A stretch of 64,000 bases of DNA, taken from NCBI GenBank assembly GCA_023382455.1, contig JAHDVX010000016.1:1-64000 (forward strand), in the 5' to 3' direction. The notes under the pieces are model-generated. The model was not told the origin of the DNA. It did not search any database and worked only from the letters and a program-made list of their open reading frames with translations. The translations under genes and the position numbers were made by a program. The stretch comes from Flavobacteriales bacterium (lineage in GTDB: Bacteria; Bacteroidota; Bacteroidia; Flavobacteriales_F; PHOS-HE28). Below, in pieces: positions 25,486 through 35,450 of the stretch (within the stretch, counting starts at the first letter, position 1; every line of letters starts with the position of its first letter).

Positions 25486-25565
25486 GGTGCCCCGCAAAGG
25501 TGGGGCTTGGCGTGTTCCCAAGATACAAGGCCGGGCCAGGTGACCTTCAGGCCCGTGTGCCCAGG

Positions 25566-26528
25566 TCACTTTTTCCGCTCGTAGAAGAATCCGATCAAGG
25601 CCTCTTGGCGGAACTGGATCTTGTAGTTCAGCAGCGGGTTGTAGGCCAGGCGCGTATCAAAGCGGAGTTGCAGGTACTTCCACAGTTTCACGATTACCAT
25701 GTTGCTGAACTGCAGGTTCACGTGGTCGCGGTCCAGGCCGTTGCCGAAGAAGCGTGAGTTGTTCACCCACTCCACATGCTTGCCGAACTCCTTATTGATG
25801 GCCGTGGAGAAGGAAAAGCCGTAGTTCAGGAAGTAGTACGCCTTTTTACCTTCGATCACATCGGTCTTCACCGATGAGGGAGCAGTGAACTCCTTGGGTG
25901 AACTGTTGAACTGGACCGCGGCAAAGGCGAAGTTGATGTTGCTGCGGCCGCAAAAGGTGTATACGCCACCATAGCCGAGTTGAAGGTTGAAAGGATTTAG
26001 GAAGCCGCCCACGGAGCGGGCCACCAATTTGTCCTACTCAAGGTCATACTCCGGGAAGCTGGCGGGCAGGAATTGCGTGCCTAGGGTCACCGTGTAAGAG
26101 GTTTTGAATTTGCGGCCTGTGTTGTTCCAAAGTAGGTTCACCTGTAGGTTGTCAATGCTCTTCTCCCATGTGCTGTCCACGAACTTCAGGTAGCCCAGGT
26201 CGGCCATCACTTGGTGCGAGTGGCCATGGCTGTCGGTGAAGAGATTGTGGGTGTAGAGGAGGTCGCCCTGTAGGGCGAAGTTCCGCAGGTCTTACCCGTT
26301 CCAGTTGTCGCTAGTAGCGTAGCTGGCGCTGAGGGAGCCGTAGAGGGAAGTGTAGGTGAAGGGAACAGAGCTGTTTGTGCGAAGGTCATCCCCCGCTGGG
26401 TGGTCGGTTGCCCGAACCGTGTCTCCTTGCTCCAAGTGTGTGGATGCTGAATCCTGCTGTGCATGCAGCGCAGCAGGAAAAGTCGCGGTGGCAAAGAAGA
26501 GCAACAGCCATCCGCTCCGGCATGCCAT
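25566..26528 (-). pseudogene. DUF3078 paralogue with two in-frame stop codons
   Basis: The reading frame of the DUF3078 family runs from a signal peptide (MACRSGWLLLFF...LHAQ) to the family end (ALIGFFYERKK) without any frameshift. It is interrupted by TAA at 26292-26294 and TAG at 26034-26036. Both stops replace Gln codons of the intact copy at 19120-20070 (NWNG-Gln-DLRN and DIE-Gln-DKLV). I translated the intervening 85 codons and they align closely with that copy. It could be a recent pseudogene, a sequencing or assembly error, or (least likely) read through. Pieces alone could still be made from TTG at 26027. Confidence 0.85.
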
Positions 26529-26699
26529 GGGTCATCACTTCAATAGGATGGGAGATTCTGTCCCCTGAGCTCAACCGGCAAGTCCTGGCAATCGGAGTAG
26601 CCGATCACTTGCCCCATCGACTGCGTAGGAAAGTCGGGGCCCCTTCCATCTTTCACATACAACCAACAATTGATTGCAAAACGGGAATATCGGTTATAC

Positions 26700-26897
26700 C
26701 TATTGATCAGCATTCCCGTCCCTATTTTTTCGCTCCCAACGACGCTGAGACCAACGACCCACAAACCATCCACATAGCGATCCAAATAGCATAGGGAGAA
26801 AGAAATTTTCCTTCAGTATCAAATAAGAAAGCACAGCACCAATTTGACCAGCAATAATCAATGGGATTAATTTCAATGGTTTCCTTTTTGGATTCAT
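26700..26897 (-). CDS. Small two-TM membrane protein, hypothetical
   Basis: A 65-residue frame with a basic start (MNPKRKPLK), two hydrophobic segments (about 10-27 and 31-47) and a strongly basic tail (RWSQRRWERKNR). The positive-inside pattern is sensible for a real small membrane protein. It lies in AT-rich DNA and no homologue can be named. Confidence 0.4.
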   Translation of the reverse strand: MNPKRKPLKLIPLIIAGQIGAVLSYLILKENFFLPMLFGSLCGWFVGRWSQRRWERKNRDGNADQ

Positions 26898-27343
26898 GTG
26901 TCGTGTACTGTTTTTCCAGTTAGACCAGTTGTTTGTTATTTACTCACAATTGGAATTTAATGGCCATATGCTTTGTACTATCATGTGCTTACACTTCAAT
27001 ACGACAATTTTATATGGCCATTTATTCTGAAATCGTTTATTGAAAATTGATACATTTATCTCCCATTTATCAATCCTTAGTCATGCGTTCAAATAATTCG
27101 CTAGAAGCTCAATTTTCATTGTCGGGTACCTCGAAGGACCTCGTTCCCGCATCATCGGTGCTTTGCACCGACCCTGCGGACGCGTGGCTTTCATTGGGCC
27201 ATACTTCGTTGCTCCTCAGATTGGATACTTCGCTCCAGTATCCGCACTTCGTCGCGCCTCGTCTGGCCGAAAGATAGCCACACGTGATATCCGTTCGCGG
27301 TTCTTCGAAGTACCCTTTACAGCGGCTACGTTGGCCTTGCCGG

Positions 27344-27351
27344 TATCTTCG
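27344..27351 (+). promoter_or_regulatory. -7 box of msrC (TATCTTCG)
   Basis: Matches TAnnTTYG and is followed by CGGC. It is exactly 7 bases before the ATG, as in tetR and the antitoxin gene. Confidence 0.55.
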
Positions 27352-27358
27352 CGGCTTG

Positions 27359-27847
27359 ATGGCCGAGCAGATCGTGATCCCCACAGTCACGGGCCGCCGC
27401 GGGCGGTATGCGGCGCTGTACCCGCAGGTGGCGGCGTTGTTGGCCAGCGAGGAAGATGCCATCGCCGCCATGGCCAACCTCTGCGCCGCCATCCACCAGG
27501 TCTTTGGCTGGCATTGGGTCGGCTTTTACCGCGTGGTGGGCGACCAACTGGTGCTGGGGCCGTTCCAGGGGCCGGTGGCCTGCACGCCCATCGCCTACGG
27601 CAAAGGCGTGTGCGGCACCGCCTGGCAAGAGGACCGGACCATCAACGTACCGGACGTGGATGCCTTCCCGGGGCACATCGCATGCAGCAACCTGAGCCGC
27701 AGCGAGATCGTCGTTCCCCTGCATGGGCACGGCGGCCGGGTAGCGGCGGTGCTCGATGTGGACAGTGCCAGCCTGGATGATTTCGGTCCGGAGGACGAGC
27801 AGGAGCTGGCCCGCCTCTGCCGCCTGATCGAGCCCCTGCTGCCATGA
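27359..27847 (+). CDS. msrC: Free methionine-(R)-sulfoxide reductase (GAF domain)
   Basis: A 162-residue single-GAF-domain protein. The three cysteines of fRMsr enzymes are present as Cys75 (VACTP), Cys85 (GKGVCGTA) and Cys109 (GHIACSNLSRSEIVVP), spaced as in E. coli MsrC. It repairs free methionine oxidised at sulfur. The start at 27359 follows a -7 box by 7 bases. The ATGA overlap with the next gene indicates one operon. Confidence 0.93.
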   Translation: MAEQIVIPTVTGRRGRYAALYPQVAALLASEEDAIAAMANLCAAIHQVFGWHWVGFYRVVGDQLVLGPFQGPVACTPIAYGKGVCGTAWQEDRTINVPDVDAFPGHIACSNLSRSEIVVPLHGHGGRVAAVLDVDSASLDDFGPEDEQELARLCRLIEPLLP

Positions 27848-29442
27848 GGAATGCCTTGGTCCTCCCGGCCTTGATGCTGCTCGCCGCCTGCGCCCAGGTA
27901 CGCGAACCGCAGGGCGGGCCCAAGGACACCGCTGCGCCGCAGCTGCTCCGCGCCGAGCCGCCCAACGGAAGTACCCGCTTTGCCGGGAACTCCATCGTGC
28001 TGCATTTCGACGAGCGGGTGCAGCTCGACCGGGTCCGCGAGAGGCTTCTCGTTTCACCGCCCTTGGCCAAGGCACCGGTTGTGGCCGTGAGCCGTGGCAC
28101 GGACGTGGTAATCACCCTGGCCGCTCCCTTGGCACCCAACACCACCTACTCCTTCCCCATTGGCGAGGCGGTGAAGGACCTCAGCGAGGGCAACACCGCC
28201 GCGGGCCTCACCTATGTGGTCTCCACCGGCGACCACGTGGACAGCCTTTCCATTTCCGGTGTGGTGCATGATGCTTTCACCGGCCTGCCGGCACCCGAGG
28301 TGTTGGTGCTGCTGCACGATGCCACGGACACCGGCGATGTGCGCACCGCTCCGCCGGCGTATTTCACCCGCAGCGGCACCGATGGAAGTTTCCGTATCGG
28401 CCATTTGCGGAACGGCCCCATGCGGCTCTCGGCGCTGAAGGACCTGAATGGCAACTTCCGCTACGACCTGCCCAACGAGGAGATCGCCTTCCTGGGTGAA
28501 GCGGTCCAACCCGGGGATTCCACGGGTCACCGGTTGGCCCTCTTCCGTCCGGTGGCTGCCAGCCAGTATGTAGTCGCCGCCTCGGTACTGGAGGAACGCG
28601 GCTGGCAATTGGCCATGGCGCGAAGGGCGGGAAACCTGGAGCTGCACCCCTTGGACCGGCAAGGGGGGCGGCTGGCCTGGTGGCCCGAATGGAACCGGGG
28701 CCGGGATACCGTGGTTTTCTGGCCTTCGGACACCACCCTGCTGCTGGGGCAACGCTTCGTCGTCAGCGAGGATGGCCAACCGCTGGACACGCTCATGTAC
28801 CGCACCAACAGGGCCATGCCGTTCAACTTGGTGCTGACCGCCCTGCCCAACACCCTGGAAGCGGGATGGCGCATCATCAGCTCCAGACCGGTGGCATCGG
28901 TGGACAGCGCCCGTGCGGTGTTGAAGGTGGATACCGCCGTGGTTCCGCTGGCCGCTTTGCCGGACGACAGCGCCAGGAGGGTCATCCACGTGGCGTTCCA
29001 GGCCACCGCCGGCAAGGAAGCGACCTTGGTGCTGTATCCCAAAGCCGTTATGGCGGTGATGGGCGCTACCAACGACACCACGACGCTGCGGCTGGGCACC
29101 CCCGATCCGCGCACCTTGGGCAAGCTCACCGTGGAACTCATTCCGGACACGGGCATTGTGCTTCCGCCCGGGCCCTTTGTGCTCCAATTGCTCACCGGGG
29201 CGGGCAACGTGGTGCGGGAGCGCTCCATGGCCGCCTTGCCCGACTCCGTGTATTGGACCGGATTGACCCCGGGCAACTACCGGCTGAAGGTGATCCAAGA
29301 TAGGAATGGCGACGGCCGCTGGACCACCGGGGCATTCGATCGGCAACAGCAGCCCGAGGCCGTGTTGCAGGACCCGGAGCCGGTGACGGTGCGTGCCGGT
29401 TGGGTGGTAAGGCGGTCTTGGCAGGTGGCGATCAAGCCCTGA
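27844..29442 (+). CDS. Ig-like (Big_5-type) lipoprotein
   Basis: A 532-residue lipoprotein with a signal and lipobox (MRNALVLPALMLLAAC). The mature start REPQGGPKDTAAPQL is typical of Bacteroidota Ig-like-domain lipoproteins. A Big_5-type domain (about 35-130, with IVLHFDERVQLD and NTTYSF) is followed by a carboxypeptidase-regulatory-like domain (about 137-220, SGVVHDAFTGLP, LKDLNGNFRYDLP). Further beta-rich sequence ends in VIQDRNGDGRWTTG. Outer-membrane or surface location is likely; the function is unknown. Translationally coupled to msrC. Confidence 0.85.
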   Translation: MRNALVLPALMLLAACAQVREPQGGPKDTAAPQLLRAEPPNGSTRFAGNSIVLHFDERVQLDRVRERLLVSPPLAKAPVVAVSRGTDVVITLAAPLAPNTTYSFPIGEAVKDLSEGNTAAGLTYVVSTGDHVDSLSISGVVHDAFTGLPAPEVLVLLHDATDTGDVRTAPPAYFTRSGTDGSFRIGHLRNGPMRLSALKDLNGNFRYDLPNEEIAFLGEAVQPGDSTGHRLALFRPVAASQYVVAASVLEERGWQLAMARRAGNLELHPLDRQGGRLAWWPEWNRGRDTVVFWPSDTTLLLGQRFVVSEDGQPLDTLMYRTNRAMPFNLVLTALPNTLEAGWRIISSRPVASVDSARAVLKVDTAVVPLAALPDDSARRVIHVAFQATAGKEATLVLYPKAVMAVMGATNDTTTLRLGTPDPRTLGKLTVELIPDTGIVLPPGPFVLQLLTGAGNVVRERSMAALPDSVYWTGLTPGNYRLKVIQDRNGDGRWTTGAFDRQQQPEAVLQDPEPVTVRAGWVVRRSWQVAIKP

Positions 29443-29687
29443 AATCCATTCGTCGAAGGTTTCCCGTGGTTGTTCCGGTCGGGAATCGTTCGGTACAATC
29501 CCCTGATATCCAGTTTATATGCCCAATTGGCAAGGTAATTGCCATCCTTGGGTGGCGACATTATTGGTAAGCCCAGGAAACTATTTGTCGAATAAATTCG
29601 TCCATTCATCGAAATGAACATTTCTGTATCCGCCCCGTAAGAAGGTGCCGAAAATCCTTCCAGGACCCGTTCGTCAGATCCCCCCGC

Positions 29688-32600
29688 ATGCACCGTTTCC
29701 TCAGCGCCATTCTGTTGGTTGCTCCCTTTTGGGCGGCGGCCCAACCGGACACGCGCGGCCGGGAATTCTGGCTGGGCTTCATGCAGAACGCTTCCGGCAC
29801 CCAGCAGATATCGGTACGGATAGCGGCCGAGCAGGCCACCACGGGCACTGTGGAAGTGCCGTTGGCGGGCTGGAGCACCGCGTTCAGCGTACCGGCCAAC
29901 GGCGTGGTCTCCGTGGCGGTACCGAACATCTACGAAGTGACCGGCTCGGAATCCGTGCTCGACCGAGGTGTGCACATCACCTCGGTGGAACCCGTGACGG
30001 TGACGGCGGTGAACTACCAGAACCAGACCACGGATGCCACGCAGGTACTGCCGATCACGGCCTTGGGCACCTCCTATCGTGTGGACGCGCTGGAGGGAAC
30101 GGCCACGGCCTACCAGAACGGTACGTACATCTTCCGCAGCGAGTTCATGGTGGTGGCCACCGAGGACGGCACCGAGGTGACCATCACGCCCACGGCGACC
30201 ACCACGGCCGGGCATGCACCGGGTGTGCCCTTCACCGTTAGCCTGAACGCGGGCCAGACCTACCAGGTGCAGGCCCTTAGCGGCCTAACCGACCTGAGCG
30301 GCACCACGGTGGTGGGTACTGCACAAAGCGGTCCCTGCCGCCCCTTCGCCGTTTTCGGGGGAAGCATGTGCGCGGTGGTGAGCTGCGCCGCCTGCGACCA
30401 TGTGAACGAGCAGATGGAGCCGGTGAACACCTGGGGCAACGCCTTCCATACCGTGCGGCTGGGGAACCTGTCCGCTTGGGGCTACCGCATCCTGGCGAAC
30501 GAGAACAACACGCTGGTGACCATCGATGGTGGATCACCCGTATTGCTGCAGGCCGGGCAGCTCCACACGGTGCTGAACACCACGCAACCGGCGTGCATCA
30601 ACAGCAGCAAGCCCGTGAGCGTTTCACAACTGATGCAGGGCGCCACCTGTGCCGGTACGGGCGACCCGTCGCTGCTGCTGCTCCAGGCCGATGACCGGAT
30701 GAGCACCTCCGCGCGCTTCACCACGCTCACCTCCACCCAGGCCAACGTCTACCATTACGTGAGTCTGGTCACCCACACCGGGGCCATCTCCCAATTACTG
30801 CTGGACGGTGTCCCGCTGTCCGCCTCGCTGTTCAGCACCTACCCCGGCTGTGCCGGGCTTTCCCAAGCCAAGGTCCAAGTATCCCCGGGTACGCACAGCA
30901 TCTCCTCCCCGGCCGGCTTCCTGGCCTATGCGTACGGAGTGGCCTCCGGGGAAAGCTACCTCTACGGCGTTTCGAACCGCATGGCGGAGCCCATGGACCC
31001 GGATACGGTGATCTGCTCGAACGGGTCCATCACCTTGACCGCGCCCATCGTGCTTTCCAATGCGCAATGGACCACCGCCAGCGATCCCGGCACCGTGCTG
31101 GCCACCGGCAACAGCTACACCTTCACCCCGGACCACAACGATGTGTACCGCGTGGACGGCGTGATCCTGCCCAGCGGCTGCCCCAAGCACTTCGAGTTCC
31201 AGGTGGGCCTGCCCGTGGAACCGCAATTGAACCTGACCGCGAACGGCCTGCCCGCCGCCTCCGTTTGCCAATTCTCCAGCGTGCAACTGGGCACGGGTTC
31301 TGTTCTGGATCCCCAGTGGTTCGACCTGCACTGGAGCCCTTCCACGCAGGTATCCGACCCCGCCATTCCCGACCCGGTGGCCTACCCGATGCAGGATACC
31401 TGGTACAAGCTGATGGTGACCAGTCCGGTGGGCTGCGGCAGCGCCGTGGACAGCGTGCTGGTGACCGTGCAGACCAGCAACATCTTCGCCTTGCGCACCA
31501 CCACGGCGGACGATTCCATCTGTGCCGGGGGCATCACCCCGCTGCACGCCGAGGTGGAGCGCGTGCTTTACTCCGATGCCTTTGAAGGAAGCGCGGGTAC
31601 CTGGTGGGGAAGCATCTCCGGTGGCAGCCCCGACGCTGCTTGCGGTTCGGTGACCGGCCAAGCCTTGTACTTCAACGGTGGCGGCACCCGCAGCGCCACC
31701 TCCCCGCCCGTGGATTTCAGCAACGGCGGCATGGTCCACTTCGCCTTGAAGATCGGTGCCGGGGCCGCACCTTGCGATGACGCTGAACCCGGCGAGGACG
31801 TGGTGCTCGAATACAGTACCGACGGCAGCACTTGGAACCTGCTGGCCACTTTCGCGGAGCATGCCTATCCGGCTTTCACCCAAGTGGACGCGGCCATTCC
31901 CCCGTTGGGGCCATCCGGGGCGTCCACGCGCCTGCGCTGGCGGCAGCCGCTCCATTCCGGTGCCGGGCAGGACAACTGGAGCCTGGACAACCTGCTGATC
32001 ACCCGTTATGAGGATCCCACTGGCCAATTGTCCTGGACCCCGGGCGCTGCTTTGGACAATGCACAGTCGGCCACACCGGCGGCCACGCCCACGGGCGACA
32101 CCTGGTTCCATGCGCAAGTGACCGGCACTTCCGGTTGCACCTACGCCGATTCCGTACTGGTGCATGTGGCGCCGGCATTCACCATCCTGCCGATCAACGA
32201 CACCACCCGTTGCGGTATCGCAGGCACCCAGCTGCAGGCCCAAGTCTCCTCGGGCACCGGGATCCAATGGTCGTGGTTGCCGGCCACGGGCCTCAGCTCC
32301 GCTTCGGTTGCCAACCCTGTGGCCAGTCCCTCGGCCACCACCTCCTATACCGTGCAGGCCACCAATTCCTGGGGCTGCATGGATGACGAGCAGGTGACGG
32401 TGGCGGTGAGCGGCCTCAGCACCGTGGCAGCCACGGCCAGCGACCAGGACCTGTGCCATGGAGAATCCGTGAACCTGGCCTCCAACGTGGCCTCCACGGG
32501 TGCCTACTCCATTGCCTGGACACCTGCGGCCTTGGTGCAGGACCCGGCATCGGGGGCCACCGTTGCCGATCCGGTGGATACCACCACCTTTATCTGCACG

Positions 32601-34658
32601 GCCACCGATGCGGCCACTGGCTGCACGGTTTCCTCGGCCATCACGGTGAATGTGAACCCCGCCTACCAGTTGAACATGCCGGCGGACACCGCCGTGTGCT
32701 CCGCATTGGGCCACCAACTCCTGGTCAGCCACAACATGGCCGCACCGTACCAGATCTCCTGGTCCCCCGCCGACCAGCTCAACTCGGGCAGCATTCTTTC
32801 GCCAACCATCCTGGCCGATACCACCACCACTTACGAGGTGACATTGACCGACCAGAGCGGATGCTCGGTCACGGGCTCCACCACGGTGAGCGTCGCCTTC
32901 GACAACCTGATCACCCCCGTGAACGTCGGGGCCTGTGCAGGGGAAACGCTGGTGCTGGATGCGGGCTTCCCCGGTTCCACTTACGCTTGGAACACCAATG
33001 CCTCCACGCAGAGCATCGCCGTTACGCAACCCGGCCAGTACACCGCCACCATCACGGACGCCAACCTGTGCCAGGCGATCAAGACCTTCAACGTCACCTT
33101 CCATCCGTTGCCTGTGGTGGACCTTGGACCCGACCTTGCCTTGTGTGGACAGACCAGCCACGTACTGGATGCAGGCAACGCGGGCAGCACCATTCTGTGG
33201 AACACCGGTGCGGTGGGCAGCCAGCTCACGGTAACGGCCACAGGCACGTACAGCGTGACCGTATCCAACGCCAACGGTTGCGAAACCTCGGATGCGGTGC
33301 ACATCGCACTGAACCCGCTGCCGACGGACGCGTTGCAGGACATCACCGCCTGCGAGGAGCAGCCACCAACACTGCATGCGGGCAACCCGGGCAGCACGTA
33401 CGCATGGAGCAACGGCGGGACCGGTGAATCCATCACCCCGACGGCCAGCGGCACCTATTCCGTGGCGGTGACCACCGCACAGAACTGCACGGCCACGTTC
33501 GATGCTGTGGTCACCCTGATGCCACGCGTGGATGTGGACCTGGGCCCCGATATGGAGCACTGCGAAGGTGACCCGGTGCAACTGATGGCCGGCCCCGCCA
33601 ACCTGACCTACACGTGGAACACCGGCGCCACCACGCCCACCCTGGCACCCGCGGCAAGTGGTTCATACAGCGTCACGGCCTCCAACGGCTACTGCTCCGA
33701 TGCGGACACGGTGGCGGTAGTGATCCATCCGGCACCGGCAAACCTGCTTACGGACCGCACGGAATGCACGGGCGAGACCATCGCTTGGGACGCCGGCAAC
33801 CCGGGATCTGATTTCGTGTGGAGCACAGGCGAGCACACGCAAGGCATTTCGGTCACCACGGCGGGCCCGTACAGCGTCACCATCACCACGCCTGAAGGCT
33901 GCACGGCCACCTATGCGGCTGCAGCCACCTTCGTGGCACCGCCCGCAGTGGACCTTGGCGCGGACACCGTGCTGTGCGCCGGCCAGCTGCTCATCTTGGA
34001 TGCCGGCAACCCCGGCTGCACATACCTGTGGAGCACTGGCGCCACCAGCCGCACGGTCCCGGTGGGAACCGGCGGGCAATACAGCGTGGCCGCGGACAAC
34101 GGCTTCTGCTCCGCCTCGGATGAAGTGACCGTCCACTTCAATCCGGCACCTGCGAAAATGCCCGTCCACCAGTTCTTCACCTGCCTGGATGAAATGCCCC
34201 ATTCCGTGGAAGTGGACGCCGGAAACGCGGGCGCCACATTCCTGTGGGACGATGGACGGACCACCCAAACGATACAGGCCACCAGCTACGGATGGCATAT
34301 CGTGACCATCACCAACGCCTTCGGGTGCTCGCTCACCGACAGCGCGCTGGTGAATGAATTCTGCAGCCCGACACTCTTCGTCCCGAACACCTTCACGCCC
34401 AACGGTGACGGACGGAACGACACCTGGACGGCCGTGGGAAACAACATCGTTGAATACGAGATGACCGTTTTCGACCGTTGGGGCGGCGTGCTCTTCCGGT
34501 CAACGGACGTGAACGTCGCTTGGGACGGCACATTGGGTGGTGAGCCCGTGCCCAATGATATCTACGCCTTCCGGGTGATCTATCGCCTGCAGGAAAACAG
34601 CAGCGGCAAGCTCGGCTTCGAGCAGACCAAGCTGGGGCACGTGCAGGTGCTGCGTTGA
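29688..34658 (+). CDS. 1656-residue T9SS type B protein with IgGFc-binding-like domain
   Basis: After a signal peptide (1-19, ending AAAQ) there is an IgGFc-binding-like N-terminal domain (about 20-425) with TRGREFWLGFMQN, FGGSMCAVV and NTWGNAFHTV. A lectin/MAM-like beta segment (about 625-770, with a SDAFEGSAGTWWGSISGG start) follows. Many Ig-like repeats with LDAGNPGSTYLWSTG-type strands run to about residue 1560, ending in a type B sorting domain (FVPNTFTPNGDGRND, VFDRWGGVLF, GHVQVLR). A secreted or surface-anchored T9SS cargo protein, perhaps adhesive. Its stop abuts the stop of the next, convergent gene with no gap. Confidence 0.88.
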   Translation: MHRFLSAILLVAPFWAAAQPDTRGREFWLGFMQNASGTQQISVRIAAEQATTGTVEVPLAGWSTAFSVPANGVVSVAVPNIYEVTGSESVLDRGVHITSVEPVTVTAVNYQNQTTDATQVLPITALGTSYRVDALEGTATAYQNGTYIFRSEFMVVATEDGTEVTITPTATTTAGHAPGVPFTVSLNAGQTYQVQALSGLTDLSGTTVVGTAQSGPCRPFAVFGGSMCAVVSCAACDHVNEQMEPVNTWGNAFHTVRLGNLSAWGYRILANENNTLVTIDGGSPVLLQAGQLHTVLNTTQPACINSSKPVSVSQLMQGATCAGTGDPSLLLLQADDRMSTSARFTTLTSTQANVYHYVSLVTHTGAISQLLLDGVPLSASLFSTYPGCAGLSQAKVQVSPGTHSISSPAGFLAYAYGVASGESYLYGVSNRMAEPMDPDTVICSNGSITLTAPIVLSNAQWTTASDPGTVLATGNSYTFTPDHNDVYRVDGVILPSGCPKHFEFQVGLPVEPQLNLTANGLPAASVCQFSSVQLGTGSVLDPQWFDLHWSPSTQVSDPAIPDPVAYPMQDTWYKLMVTSPVGCGSAVDSVLVTVQTSNIFALRTTTADDSICAGGITPLHAEVERVLYSDAFEGSAGTWWGSISGGSPDAACGSVTGQALYFNGGGTRSATSPPVDFSNGGMVHFALKIGAGAAPCDDAEPGEDVVLEYSTDGSTWNLLATFAEHAYPAFTQVDAAIPPLGPSGASTRLRWRQPLHSGAGQDNWSLDNLLITRYEDPTGQLSWTPGAALDNAQSATPAATPTGDTWFHAQVTGTSGCTYADSVLVHVAPAFTILPINDTTRCGIAGTQLQAQVSSGTGIQWSWLPATGLSSASVANPVASPSATTSYTVQATNSWGCMDDEQVTVAVSGLSTVAATASDQDLCHGESVNLASNVASTGAYSIAWTPAALVQDPASGATVADPVDTTTFICTATDAATGCTVSSAITVNVNPAYQLNMPADTAVCSALGHQLLVSHNMAAPYQISWSPADQLNSGSILSPTILADTTTTYEVTLTDQSGCSVTGSTTVSVAFDNLITPVNVGACAGETLVLDAGFPGSTYAWNTNASTQSIAVTQPGQYTATITDANLCQAIKTFNVTFHPLPVVDLGPDLALCGQTSHVLDAGNAGSTILWNTGAVGSQLTVTATGTYSVTVSNANGCETSDAVHIALNPLPTDALQDITACEEQPPTLHAGNPGSTYAWSNGGTGESITPTASGTYSVAVTTAQNCTATFDAVVTLMPRVDVDLGPDMEHCEGDPVQLMAGPANLTYTWNTGATTPTLAPAASGSYSVTASNGYCSDADTVAVVIHPAPANLLTDRTECTGETIAWDAGNPGSDFVWSTGEHTQGISVTTAGPYSVTITTPEGCTATYAAAATFVAPPAVDLGADTVLCAGQLLILDAGNPGCTYLWSTGATSRTVPVGTGGQYSVAADNGFCSASDEVTVHFNPAPAKMPVHQFFTCLDEMPHSVEVDAGNAGATFLWDDGRTTQTIQATSYGWHIVTITNAFGCSLTDSALVNEFCSPTLFVPNTFTPNGDGRNDTWTAVGNNIVEYEMTVFDRWGGVLFRSTDVNVAWDGTLGGEPVPNDIYAFRVIYRLQENSSGKLGFEQTKLGHVQVLR

Positions 34659-35450
34659 TCACAGGTTCAGGTCGAAGCCGTCGGCCTCCATTCCCAGCGG
34701 GAATTTCGCACGGAAGTCCGCCAAGGACGCGGCATCGAGAACGGCCCGCGTGATGCAGTCGTTCGCCGGGGTGCATGCGGCCATCACCTGGCCTTTGGGG
34801 TCAAGTGCCACGCTGTCGCCGGTGTAATGGATCCCCTTTCCGTCCATGCCGACACGGTTCACGCCCACCACGTAGCACTGGTTCTCGATCGCGCGGGCCA
34901 CCAGCAACTGGCTCCAAGGGAAACGCCGGGCCTCGGGCCAGCAGGCCACATACAGCGCCGCATCGTAGTCGCCGCGTCCCGCAATGTTGCGGTTGCGGGC
35001 AAAAACGGGGAAGCGCAGGTCGAAGCAGATCTGCAGCAGGATGCGCCATTCGCGCCACTCCACCACCACGCGCCGCTGCCCAGCCGCGTAGTGGTCCGTT
35101 TCGTGCGCGAAGCGGAACAGGTGCCGCTTGTCATAATGGTTCACCGTTCCGTCCGGCGTCACGAAGAGGCCGCGGTTGAAGGTCTTTCCACCCTCGGTGA
35201 TGATCACGCTCCCGTAGATGGCGGCATCCGCCTTGGCCGCCTGCTCCCGCATCCACGCTACCGTGGGGCCGTCCATGGCCTCGGCCAGCGCGGTGTTCAT
35301 GGTGAAGCCCGTGGTGAACATCTCGGGCAGCACGATCAGGTCCGTGGTGCCCCGCAGGGGATCGAGCTTGGCTGCGATGGCCTTCCGGTTGGCCGCCGCA
35401 TCCTCCCACTGGAGCATGGTCTGCACCAAAGTGACCCTCAGATCGCGCAT
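34659..35450 (-). CDS. Nitrilase-superfamily omega-amidase (YafV/Nit2-like)
   Basis: A 263-residue carbon-nitrogen hydrolase with the catalytic triad Glu43 (LPEMFTTGF), Lys108 (YDKRHLF) and Cys142 (LQICFDLRFP). It is closest in type to omega-amidase, which hydrolyses the 2-oxo-acid amides left when glutamine is the amino donor in transamination. Its start overlaps the end of the aminotransferase gene by 13 bases. The pair fits the glutamine-transaminase/omega-amidase route, for example in methionine salvage. Confidence 0.9.
   Translation of the reverse strand: MRDLRVTLVQTMLQWEDAAANRKAIAAKLDPLRGTTDLIVLPEMFTTGFTMNTALAEAMDGPTVAWMREQAAKADAAIYGSVIITEGGKTFNRGLFVTPDGTVNHYDKRHLFRFAHETDHYAAGQRRVVVEWREWRILLQICFDLRFPVFARNRNIAGRGDYDAALYVACWPEARRFPWSQLLVARAIENQCYVVGVNRVGMDGKGIHYTGDSVALDPKGQVMAACTPANDCITRAVLDAASLADFRAKFPLGMEADGFDLNL

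Larger units (their letters stand above)
26529..27358. other. 830-base AT-rich interval
   Basis: Much lower in GC than the rest of the window. It holds one plausible small membrane ORF (26700-26897) and an 11-base inverted repeat (26959-26969 with 27012-27022, AATGGCCATAT). Small hairpins lie near 27150-27165 (CGGTGC-TTT-GCACCG) and 27223-27241 (GATACT/AGTATC). No transposase or RNA gene could be recognised. It looks like accessory or decayed DNA next to the DUF3078 pseudogene. Confidence 0.6.

Noticed and set aside
25566-26528. Alternative genetic code (TAA/TAG read as Gln)
   Set aside because: Many intact genes here end in TAA or TAG at the expected family length, for example the DUF3078 paralogue and fabF, so these codons are ordinary stops.
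27047-27277. 76-codon plus-strand ORF before msrC
   Set aside because: It spans hairpin-rich intergenic sequence, lacks any domain and overlaps nothing conserved; a shadow frame of a repeat-like region is more likely.
30795-33581. 928-codon minus-strand open frame
   Set aside because: Shadow of the Ig-repeat region of the 1656-residue T9SS protein; no recognisable motif or signal.
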